Shown one piece after another: positions 14,673 through 21,128 of a stretch of 22,609 nt of DNA. Within the stretch, counting starts at the first letter, position 1. Each line of letters begins with the position of its first letter. Position numbers and translations under genes: made by a program. The stretch comes from an uncultured bacterium (GTDB lineage Bacteria > Spirochaetota > Spirochaetia > Sphaerochaetales > Sphaerochaetaceae), in assembly GCA_905215015.1 (NCBI GenBank), contig CAJMOS010000042.1, forward strand, positions 1 through 22,609, in the 5' to 3' direction. Under the pieces are notes generated by a model. It was not told where the DNA came from. It did not search any database and was given only the letters and a program-made list of their open reading frames with translations.

Positions 14673-15509
14673 ATGATTTCGAAGGCTAGGAAAATGGGGT
14701 TGCTTCTCGCAATACTCGTGGCGGTCAGCCTTGTGTCGTGTGGTGGCGGTTCCCGTCACCCGGGCACGGAAGAGCTGTATGAAGATGAGATCAACGCCAC
14801 AGTTGCCCTGCCGGCCTATCAGGTGACCAGCATTTCCTCGCTTTCCGTCACGGAAAATCCTCTTTGGGGTGTGGTGAGCCGGCTACAGGAGGAGCCTCCT
14901 CTCCCGACTACCCAAACCTCCGTGATAGAGGGAACCTACCGCTCTGCGGTCCTTGCTTCGGAACTTGACTCCTTGTTCTACGGTACGGTGACGCTTTCCG
15001 GATCTTTCTCTGGGAATAAGTATGTAAACCACCGTAGCATGGAGCCCGACGAATCTCGCACAGAGCGTTCGGATGACTTTTCCTGCCGGATTCGTGGGCA
15101 GGAAGGGTTTCAGGAGTTGGACGGAAGTTGCACCTTGCGTATGGGGCTACAGGGAATCGTGGAATTCGATGGGATGACCATCGCGTCCGAAATCAGTCCG
15201 GACGACTGGGATAGCCTCTCTTTCACGGAACGCCGGTACCTTGTGGTGCAGGAATCCCTCTACAGCAACTTGAAGGGGGGTGCGAGAAGCGTGCTCCAAG
15301 TGACCAAAGAAACCTTTGCTTCCGACATGGTGAAGGGCGTCTCGTATAGTCTTCTTTCCTTGGATGGAAATCGGGAGAGGGAGCGCAGCATCATCGCAGT
15401 CAACTACACCGGGGAAGGGCAGAGCCATGATATCCTTATCGACCGGTCCGGTGTCGACGGAGCTGTCGCTGTCTCCTATGTCATCGACCATGTGAAGTAC
15501 GGGGAGTGA
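14673..15509 (+). CDS. Putative lipoprotein of unknown function
   Basis: I do not recognise this protein. It has 278 residues with a lipoprotein signal: positively charged start (MISKARKMG), a hydrophobic stretch, and the lipobox LVSC (C23) followed by GGG, so it should be anchored to a membrane by a diacylglycerol cysteine. The mature part is rich in Ser, Thr and acidic residues, and contains several amphipathic strand-like segments, without recognisable catalytic motifs. Start codon is uncertain: no good ribosome-binding site precedes 14652, 14661 or 14673; the last best fits the signal peptide. Codon usage is less GC-biased than in neighbouring operons. It may be transcribed with the redox operon or from a weak promoter (CATAAT at 14618). 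Confidence 0.65.
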   Translation: MISKARKMGLLLAILVAVSLVSCGGGSRHPGTEELYEDEINATVALPAYQVTSISSLSVTENPLWGVVSRLQEEPPLPTTQTSVIEGTYRSAVLASELDSLFYGTVTLSGSFSGNKYVNHRSMEPDESRTERSDDFSCRIRGQEGFQELDGSCTLRMGLQGIVEFDGMTIASEISPDDWDSLSFTERRYLVVQESLYSNLKGGARSVLQVTKETFASDMVKGVSYSLLSLDGNRERERSIIAVNYTGEGQSHDILIDRSGVDGAVAVSYVIDHVKYGE

Positions 15510-15534
15510 GAGGCTAGGGTATTGGTATTCTTTC

Positions 15535-15695
15535 TCAAAAAGTATTGAGGGTAACGAGAGCATTGATGCTTCCGGCAAATTCGCTTGTCCCGGTCTCGCC
15601 AATATCCATCATCATGCATGGACGACGTCAGCCATCGCGAGTTCGTCCTTGTCGAGAAGCAGGTTCGGGGCGGTGCTCCCTGGCTTGCCGACTAA
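15535..15695 (+). pseudogene. Remnant of an amidohydrolase-like gene
   Basis: The frame at 15562-15615 reads IDASGKFACPGLANIHHH, a very close match to the N-terminal strand and metal-binding His-x-His motif of the amidohydrolase superfamily (usual form: VIDASGK..PGLVN.H.H). Downstream in this frame the similarity stops. In another frame an ATG at 15618 opens 25 codons (MDDVSHREFVLVEKQ and on) that end exactly at the TAA of the left palindromic repeat. This looks like a decayed fragment, possibly spanning a frameshift or a join. Only about 160 bases remain, so the assignment is tentative. Confidence 0.4.
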
Positions 15696-15732
15696 CCGCA
15701 AAACATTTGAAAAAACGAAGTTTTGCGGTTAA
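15692..15732 (+). repeat. Left palindromic repeat flanking the ATPase gene
   Basis: A perfect 12-bp inverted repeat TAACCGCAAAAC/GTTTTGCGGTTA (15693-15704 and 15720-15731). The inner sequence can pair further (TTTG with CGAA) after a single bulged A, leaving a six-A loop. The first bases, TAA, are the stop codon of a short upstream frame. A second copy lies at 16970-17011 in the same orientation with one inserted G and one G-to-A change. No T-run follows on either strand, so this is not a standard terminator. The edge GTTAAGC also fits the GTTRRRY core of integron attC sites. Confidence 0.9.
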
Positions 15733-15752
15733 GCTGTGATAGGGAGACACTT

Positions 15753-16973
15753 ATGCTGATCAAGCGGGACCTGTTGCTGCAGAAATTGATTCAGTATCGG
15801 GACAAGGATATTGTCAAGGTGATTACCGGTATCCGCCGTTGCGGGAAGTCGGTGTTGCTGAATGAAATCTATTATTCATATCTGGTTGCGGATGGAGTTC
15901 AGGATGACCACATCATCCGGATTTCCTTCGATATGAAACGTTGGGAGCACCTGAGGACCAGTGATGCGCTCTATCGATACCTCTGCACCGCTATGGCGGG
16001 AAAGGGGCCCTATTACGTGTTTCTTGACGAGATCCAATTGGTGGAAGGATTTGAATCGGTGGTGAATGACCTTGCATCGACTCGCAAGGCCGATGTGTAC
16101 GTCACAGGTTCCAACTCCAGACTGTTATCCCACGATATCAGCACGCTGTTCCGTGGCCGCGGCATTGAAATCAAGGTGTTTCCGCTCTCGTTCGCCGAGT
16201 ATTACGCATACCGGCACGGGGACAAGCAGGATGCCTTGGACGCATATATCCAGTTCGGCGGACTGCCCTATGTCGTCCAGGAACCAAACGAAGAGGAAAA
16301 GCGCTCCTATCTCGACATGGTGTTCCGCACCACGGTCCTGCGCGATGTGATCGACCGATACAATGTCCGCAATCCCGACTTGTTCATTTCGGTCGCCAAG
16401 TTTCTTTGCTTTGCAATCGGTTCTCCTATCTCGGCATCCCGGATCGCGAATACCTTGCGTGACAGTGGATTCCGAAGCGCCGATAACGAGTCGGTTTCCC
16501 GATATCTTGGCTACCTGCTTGACGCATTCTTGTTTTACAAGGCCGATCGGTATGATTTGAAAGGCCGTCAGTATCTGAAGACCCAGAGCAAGTACTATGT
16601 GGCCGATATCGGGCTGAGGAATGCGGCTACCGGCTATCGTCAGATCGAAATCACCCATATCATGGAAAATCTTGTATATATCGAATTGCTTCGGAGGGGA
16701 TATCTCGTCGATATTGGCAAGAACCGGGAGAAGGAGATTGATTTCGTCGCCAGAAAACTGGACGGACGACTCTGCTACATCCAAGTGTCCTATTCCTTGC
16801 GTGAGGAGACGACCAAGGAGCGAGAACTTTCTGCCTTCCGTTTGCTCGATGATGGATACAAGAAGCTGGTCATTACGCTGGACCGCAATCCCTTGCAGAA
16901 CCTTGAGAGGGGATATCTGATGCTCAATCTGTTCGATTTTCTGTTGGACGAGCATGCCATTGAGCATCTCTAA
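15753..16973 (+). CDS. AAA_14/DUF4143-type ATPase
   Basis: A 406-residue ATPase. The Walker A loop is GIRRCGKS (residues 26-33), Walker B is VFLDEIQ (89-95, D92/E93), and the sensor strand ends TGSNS (118-122). The C-terminal half matches the DUF4143 region and contains a restriction-endonuclease-like pattern: E305 in MENLVYIELLRRG, D330 in KEIDFVA, and Q344-V345 in YIQVSY, where active enzymes usually have E-x-K. The family is widespread and often multicopy in anaerobes; its role is unknown, with proposed links to DNA or protein handling and selfish spread. The start at 15753 has AGGGAGA 7 bases upstream and lies 20 bases after the left palindrome. The TAA stop is the first three bases of the right palindrome arm. 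Codon usage is more AT-rich than its neighbours. Confidence 0.93.
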   Translation: MLIKRDLLLQKLIQYRDKDIVKVITGIRRCGKSVLLNEIYYSYLVADGVQDDHIIRISFDMKRWEHLRTSDALYRYLCTAMAGKGPYYVFLDEIQLVEGFESVVNDLASTRKADVYVTGSNSRLLSHDISTLFRGRGIEIKVFPLSFAEYYAYRHGDKQDALDAYIQFGGLPYVVQEPNEEEKRSYLDMVFRTTVLRDVIDRYNVRNPDLFISVAKFLCFAIGSPISASRIANTLRDSGFRSADNESVSRYLGYLLDAFLFYKADRYDLKGRQYLKTQSKYYVADIGLRNAATGYRQIEITHIMENLVYIELLRRGYLVDIGKNREKEIDFVARKLDGRLCYIQVSYSLREETTKERELSAFRLLDDGYKKLVITLDRNPLQNLERGYLMLNLFDFLLDEHAIEHL

Positions 16974-17011
16974 CCGCAAAACATTTGGAAAAAACGAAGT
17001 TTTGCGATTAA
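16970..17011 (+). repeat. Right palindromic repeat flanking the ATPase gene
   Basis: TAACCGCAAAAC (16971-16982) with GTTTTGCGATTA (16999-17010), an inverted repeat with 11 of 12 paired. It is a direct repeat of the left copy, differing by an extra G in the loop and one A-for-G change near the outer end. TAA at 16971 is the ATPase stop codon. A separate terminator hairpin for the opposite-strand binding-protein gene starts only 5 bases later. Confidence 0.9.
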
Positions 17012-17015
17012 TTGA

Positions 17016-17055
17016 CACAAAAGGCCCGTAGCTATCGCTCCACGGACCTTTTGTG
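17016..17055 (-). terminator. Terminator after the LipO-like binding-protein gene
   Basis: CACAAAAGG (17016-17024) pairs with CCTTTTGTG (17047-17055), and the inner CCGT pairs with ACGG, giving a long stem with one unpaired base per arm. It lies 13 bases beyond the stop codon of the minus-strand gene. On that strand the stem itself ends in TTTTGTGTCAATT, a modest T-rich tail. It could act in both directions. Confidence 0.62.
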
Positions 17056-17067
17056 CATTGAAACAGG

Positions 17068-18648
17068 TTACTGGAGGTATCCTTCAGCCTTGGCGAACTC
17101 GTAACCCTGCTGCTCCCATTCCTTGGCGCCAAGCTTGTCCAGCTGGGCGATGAAGGCGTCCCAGTTCTCCTGGGTGAGCGCTTTGTTGCCGGTGAAGAAC
17201 TCGGCAAGGCCTTGCTCGTAGTAGGTCTTCAGGTCGGTGGAGGGAGCCGGCATGGCATCTTGGCCCGGGGTCTGCGTCCAGTCCATGGCCTGCATGTGTC
17301 TCAGCGTCTCGAGCGGACTGATCGTGCGCCCGTTCCTGCTGGTCCAGTCGGGATATCGGCTGGTGATCTCGACATCCGACTTGTTGTTGGCGGCGAGATT
17401 GCGAAGTTGCACGTACTGCTGGCCGACCGAACCGGTGAACCCCTGGGGACCATCGGTGCTGACGGGATTGCCATTTGCATCCAGCGTGTACTCGATACCC
17501 TCCCTACCGAAAACGCAGAGCATGTAGCCTTCACCGGAACCGGTCCACTCCATCAGTTGGACGATTTTATCAAGCTTGCCCTCGTCGACCGCCTTCTGGC
17601 TGACCGCCCAAATACGCTTGCCGGCAACGACCGGACCGACGGAGCGCTTATGGTCGGGGCCGTAGGGTGGCTCGATGACGATGAACTCCCCATCGGGGAA
17701 GTTCGCATCGAACGGAGCGTAGTTGTTCTTGGAATCCAGGGCGGAGAACTGCCAGCGGAAGCATCCGACACGTCCCTGCTTGTACTCGGCAGTGAAGTCA
17801 TCCTGCTTGAGCGCCATCCAGTTCGGGTCGATGACTCCGCCGTCAATCATCTTCTTCATGAACTGCATGAATTGATAGAATTCCGGTTTCTTGATCATCA
17901 ACCCGAAGGAAGCTGCATGCATGTCCCATGTGCCCTCGACCCCGAACGCGCCCATCAGTGGTTCGAAACGACGGCCGGGATATGCCTCGTAGTTGAACGT
18001 CCTGATATAGGCGCCGAACCCATAGGTGTCATCCTTGCCGTCCCCGTCCGGATCGTTGTAGGTGAAGGCGTACATGACATTGTAGAAGTCATCAAGCGTT
18101 TCGGGAACCTGAAGGCCGAGCTTGTCCAGCCAGTCCTTGCGGATGACAAGACCTTCGTTCGGGTTGACGCTCGAAGGGGTAGCCCAGCCGTAGTTTTTCC
18201 CGTCGCTGTAGGTCGTGTACTTGATGGCGGCATCGTCGAACATCATCGCGGTCCTGCCAGGCATCTTGCCGTACGTGTCGCTGAGATCCGCCAGCATGCC
18301 CCTTTCAACCAGGTTCACCCACGTGTCGCGGTCGGTCACCGTGAAGAAATCCGGAAGGTCATCCGCCGCGGCCGCCGCAAGCAGCTTGGAGGACTGGTCG
18401 TTCGCTCCGGCGGGAAGCGAATCAGCCTCCAGGTCGATGCCAAGCTCATCCTTGAGCTTCTGGTATCCGGTCCAGTCGTTGGGAAGCGGACCCACCTCGG
18501 CAGCCGTCGGGGAATACCACATGGTGATGTGGGTCAGACCCTGGCCCGCATCCTTCTTGTCCGCGGCCTGCTCGCTGTTGCCCATGGCCCCGACAGAGGC
18601 CAGAGCCGCTGCCATCAGCAGCATGGATGTCATTACGTGTTTTTGCAT
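17068..18648 (-). CDS. Extracellular sugar-binding protein, LipO/LplA type (orphan)
   Basis: Solute-binding protein of 526 residues, longer than standard family-1 proteins and of the LipO/LplA group that serves oligosaccharide importers for pectin, alginate or host glycans. A signal peptide (MQKHVMTSMLLMAAALASVGA) is followed by MGNSEQAADKK, with no lipobox cysteine. A calcium-type loop DPDGDGKDDTYGF (199-211) is characteristic of this group. The start is supported by AAGGAG 8 bases upstream. It lies 21 bases after the pectinesterase gene on the same strand and is followed by a terminator, so no permeases accompany it. The pectinesterase partner suggests a methyl-esterified oligogalacturonide as ligand. 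The missing permeases are probably elsewhere. Confidence 0.88.
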   Translation of the reverse strand: MQKHVMTSMLLMAAALASVGAMGNSEQAADKKDAGQGLTHITMWYSPTAAEVGPLPNDWTGYQKLKDELGIDLEADSLPAGANDQSSKLLAAAAADDLPDFFTVTDRDTWVNLVERGMLADLSDTYGKMPGRTAMMFDDAAIKYTTYSDGKNYGWATPSSVNPNEGLVIRKDWLDKLGLQVPETLDDFYNVMYAFTYNDPDGDGKDDTYGFGAYIRTFNYEAYPGRRFEPLMGAFGVEGTWDMHAASFGLMIKKPEFYQFMQFMKKMIDGGVIDPNWMALKQDDFTAEYKQGRVGCFRWQFSALDSKNNYAPFDANFPDGEFIVIEPPYGPDHKRSVGPVVAGKRIWAVSQKAVDEGKLDKIVQLMEWTGSGEGYMLCVFGREGIEYTLDANGNPVSTDGPQGFTGSVGQQYVQLRNLAANNKSDVEITSRYPDWTSRNGRTISPLETLRHMQAMDWTQTPGQDAMPAPSTDLKTYYEQGLAEFFTGNKALTQENWDAFIAQLDKLGAKEWEQQGYEFAKAEGYLQ

Positions 18649-18669
18649 TTTTCATGCTCCTTAGCAAAA

Positions 18670-19608
18670 TCAATGGGTTTTCCGGTTCTTTTTGAACGAG
18701 GAGAGCAACTTCTCCGCCTGCGCTTGCGTGAGCGCGCATGCCCGTCGGTCCCTTGTAATCGGATATGGAGCCACCACGTCGTATTCGGCAAAGGTGAAGG
18801 GATCGTCCTGCCCGTGCCAGAGCGCATACCCGTCGGGGTGGATATGCGTCCCATAGCGGCAGTGGATGAAGGTGGCTTTGCCTTCCGGCCTCCATGGCCG
18901 CATCAGATAGACCGAGCCGTCCGGGGTGTCATGGCTGGTGAACACACAGTGGTCGAAGACCAGCCCGCGGTCCTTCTGCCAGCCTGACGGGGCGGTGACA
19001 TAGCCCTCGCCGTTGGAAATGACCGTGCAATGTGCAAACAGCGCATCTCCTCCGCCGAAGATGAAATCGACATTCCCCTCGATCGTGCAGCCTTTGAGCA
19101 GGGTGGTCGTCATGTTCCGTGGGGTGAGCATACGGGGTCCGTAAAACCCCTCCCGCTCCCTCGGCTCGGGAGGCAACGGAGCCAGAAACAGGGTGTCTTG
19201 ATGGGCGGTGAGCGTCACGTGCTCGAGCTCGGCCTCCCGCACATCGATATACAACGCGACCGCCTGGCCGATCGTCGTCCCGTATCCCGCGTCGTTGATG
19301 ATGGACAGCTGGCTGAGACGGAGTCTCTCGCCGGAGAAGAAGGCGGTGGCGGAGCGGAACGTTCCTCGCTTGCGGCCTTCCTCCAGCATGGTCTTGCCTG
19401 CGTCGCCATGGATGATGGTGGTCTTGTCCGCTCCCGCGCCAACCAAGGTGATGTCGTGCTTGTCGGAGAAAAGCTTTTCCCGATAGGTCCCCGGCTGGAT
19501 TTTGATGACGGCCCTTGTGGCATAAGGGACCGCGTCTAGCGCCTGCTGGATGGTCGTGTAGTCCCGTTCCAGCCCTTTCCCTACAGTAATTGTCATCGTA
19601 TCGTCCAT
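18670..19608 (-). CDS. Pectinesterase (CE8), probably cytoplasmic
   Basis: Hydrolyses methyl esters of galacturonan, releasing methanol and free carboxylates. The 312-residue protein is a right-handed beta-helix enzyme with the CE8 motifs AHQDTLF (Q137, D138) and GNVDFIFGGGDALF (D181), and the later VYLMRPWRP corresponding to the LGRPW motif with its catalytic arginine. No signal peptide is present, so it likely acts in the cytoplasm on imported oligomers. Of several in-frame ATGs, 19608 is preferred: AGGATG lies 7 bases ahead, and the next upstream ATG (19617) has no spacing. It heads a two-gene operon with the LipO-like binding protein and is divergent from the Fe3+-type transporter. Confidence 0.9.
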   Translation of the reverse strand: MDDTMTITVGKGLERDYTTIQQALDAVPYATRAVIKIQPGTYREKLFSDKHDITLVGAGADKTTIIHGDAGKTMLEEGRKRGTFRSATAFFSGERLRLSQLSIINDAGYGTTIGQAVALYIDVREAELEHVTLTAHQDTLFLAPLPPEPREREGFYGPRMLTPRNMTTTLLKGCTIEGNVDFIFGGGDALFAHCTVISNGEGYVTAPSGWQKDRGLVFDHCVFTSHDTPDGSVYLMRPWRPEGKATFIHCRYGTHIHPDGYALWHGQDDPFTFAEYDVVAPYPITRDRRACALTQAQAEKLLSSFKKNRKTH

Positions 19609-19636
19609 AGCCCGCATCCTGCTGCTTTGCACGCGC

Positions 19637-19651
19637 TTACTTGGAAAGTAA
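19637..19651 (-). promoter_or_regulatory. Palindromic operator before the pectinesterase gene
   Basis: TTACTTGGAAAGTAA is a perfect 15-bp palindrome with a GGA centre, about 30 bases before the pectinesterase start and downstream of the likely promoter at 19679. Its position suits a repressor that blocks elongation or promoter clearance in the absence of pectin sugars. The regulator is not encoded next to it. Confidence 0.45.
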
Positions 19652-19678
19652 AGACACGTCAAAGTTCTTCGTTGTCAT

Positions 19679-19707
19679 ACTATAGAATTAAACAGTTTAG
19701 AATTGAA
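19679..19707 (-). promoter_or_regulatory. Promoter of the pectinesterase operon
   Basis: On the minus strand TTCAAT (19702-19707) and TATAGT (19679-19684) are separated by exactly 17 bases, placing the transcript start near 19672 and a leader of about 65 bases. This region is AT-rich compared with the flanking genes. Confidence 0.5.
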
Positions 19708-19859
19708 ATGAAAACACATAATATGATTGAAGCACAAATTTTCCACGAAGTGAACAAGGAAGGACAGAACGGAAAATCCAGCCTAAACGACCTTTTGTGT
19801 AAATTGTTTCAGTATTGCGAAATTTGTTTATTCTACATCGATTTTTTTTCTTTCTTTTG

Positions 19860-19887
19860 TTGCGGACAGCCAAAAACGACATATACA
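19860..19887 (+). promoter_or_regulatory. Likely promoter of the Fe3+-type transporter operon
   Basis: TTGCGG (19860-19865) and TATACA (19882-19887) with a 16-base spacer lie about 30 bases before the start codon, preceded by a T-rich stretch (19841-19859). The ribosome-binding site GAGGAGG follows at about 19905-19911. Confidence 0.4.
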
Positions 19888-19917
19888 ATGGGGAAAGAAA
19901 ACCTGAGGAGGTTTCAC

Positions 19918-21045
19918 ATGAAAAAAGCACTTGTTGTGTTGAGCGCTTTGCTGGCTTGTGGCGCGCTGTTCGCCCAGGGTCAGAAAGAATCCACCGCCGC
20001 CACGCCGGCTTCCGCCGGGGTTCCCGGGTATGATGACGCGCTTGTCAACGCCGCCAAGGCCGAGGGCGAGCTGGTTGTGTATGGCTCCTGCGAGGAAGAG
20101 TACCTGAACGCTGCTTGCGACAACTTCGAGAAGCTGTTCGGCATCAAGGTCAGCCGCCAGCGCCTTTCCACCGGCGAGGTCCAGGCGAAGATCGAGGAAG
20201 AGAAGGGCAATCCTTCCGCCGATGTCTTCTTCGGCGGCACCACCGATCCGTACAACATGCTGGCGGGCGAGGGCCTGCTGGAGCGCTACGACGCCAAGAA
20301 CGCATCCCATATCACCAAGCCGGTCTACAAGCAGAAAGACAACCTGTGGTACGGTATTTACACCGGTATCCTTGGCTTCATGTACAACAAGGACGAGCTT
20401 GCAAGACGCAACCTCAAGCCGCCCAAAGATTGGGCTGACCTGACCGACCCGAAGTACAAAGGCCTGATCTGGATGTCCAACTACAACACCGCCGGCACGG
20501 CCAAGCTGATCCTGAACACCGTCATCCAGAAGTACGGTCATGACGAAGGCATCAAGTACCTGGTCGCCTTGGACAAGAACATCGAGGTCTACACCAAGAG
20601 CGGTTCCGGTCCTTCCAAGAACGTCGGTATCGGCGAGTGCACGATTGGTATCGGATTCCTCCACGACGGTATCTACCAGATCGTGGACAACGGCTATGCC
20701 AACATCGGTCTGGTCATTCCTTCTTCCGGCACGTCCTGCGAGATTGGTGCGACCGCCATGTTCAAGGGGGCAAAGCATCCCAACGCCGCCAAGCTGTGGC
20801 TTGAATACGCGCTTTCGCCCGACTGCGTGAACCAGGCGAAGAACTTCGGTTCCTACCAGTTCCTGGTCATCGACAACGCCGAGCAGCCCAAGCAGGCTAC
20901 CGAGTTCGGTCTTGATCCCAACAACGTCATGGATTACGACTTTGACGACGCGACCAAGAACACCAAGCAGTACATCAGCGACATCATGACTGCCTTGGCG
21001 AACTCTGGCGCCGACTTGAACGAAGGCCGCTTGCAGGTCAAATAA
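19918..21045 (+). CDS. Fe3+-type ABC transporter substrate-binding protein
   Basis: Periplasmic binding protein of 375 residues in the family that includes FbpA/AfuA (ferric iron) and phosphonate- or polyamine-type relatives. A signal peptide (MKKALVVLSALLACGALFA) is followed by QGQKESTAA, without a lipobox cysteine. Family landmarks are EGELVVYGSCEEEY near residue 50, KIEEEKGNPSADVFFGGTTDPYNML near 90, and WADLTDPKYKGLIWMSNY near 180. The long open frame upstream is ignored; ATG at 19918 has GAGGAGG 6 bases upstream. The ligand is unclear: the iron-binding tyrosine pair cannot be placed with confidence. It is followed by a hairpin and then the permease gene. Confidence 0.92.
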   Translation: MKKALVVLSALLACGALFAQGQKESTAATPASAGVPGYDDALVNAAKAEGELVVYGSCEEEYLNAACDNFEKLFGIKVSRQRLSTGEVQAKIEEEKGNPSADVFFGGTTDPYNMLAGEGLLERYDAKNASHITKPVYKQKDNLWYGIYTGILGFMYNKDELARRNLKPPKDWADLTDPKYKGLIWMSNYNTAGTAKLILNTVIQKYGHDEGIKYLVALDKNIEVYTKSGSGPSKNVGIGECTIGIGFLHDGIYQIVDNGYANIGLVIPSSGTSCEIGATAMFKGAKHPNAAKLWLEYALSPDCVNQAKNFGSYQFLVIDNAEQPKQATEFGLDPNNVMDYDFDDATKNTKQYISDIMTALANSGADLNEGRLQVK

Positions 21046-21059
21046 CAAGGTTTCACGCT

Positions 21060-21093
21060 GAAAGAGGGTGGTGGGAGGACACCATCCTCTTTC
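21060..21093 (+). terminator. Attenuating hairpin between binding-protein and permease genes
   Basis: GAAAGAGGGTGGTG pairs with CACCATCCTCTTTC (14 bp including one G-T pair) around a six-base loop, 14 bases after the stop codon. No T-run follows, so it more likely stabilises the binding-protein mRNA end and lowers downstream expression than terminates fully. Such hairpins are common where the binding protein is needed in excess. Confidence 0.5.
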
Positions 21094-21128
21094 ACGTGCT
21101 GTATGCATACTCGTTACGAGGAGTTCTC

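Larger units (their letters stand above)
15692..17011 (+). mobile_element. Putative gene cassette: one ATPase gene between direct palindromic repeats
   Basis: A 1.3-kb unit consisting of a single gene bounded by two near-identical palindromes in direct orientation. The right palindrome supplies the stop codon of the gene, as the left one does for a truncated frame before it. The gene is richer in A/T at third codon positions than the operons on both sides. This is the structure of a cassette that carries its recombination site at its 3' end, but no recombinase gene is in the window and the repeats are shorter than described attC sites. Mobility is inferred, not shown. Confidence 0.42.

Noticed and set aside
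15692..15732. CRISPR repeat unit
   Set aside because: Only two copies, about 1.3 kb apart with a gene between them, and no cas genes in the window.
15692..17011. Flanking palindromes as ordinary intrinsic terminators
   Set aside because: No T-run follows the hairpin on either strand, one copy lies upstream of the gene, and near-identity of the loop sequences is not expected for independent terminators.
17212..18987. A 591-codon plus-strand frame over the LipO-like gene
   Set aside because: Antisense shadow; the minus-strand gene has a signal peptide, ribosome-binding site and calcium-loop motif.
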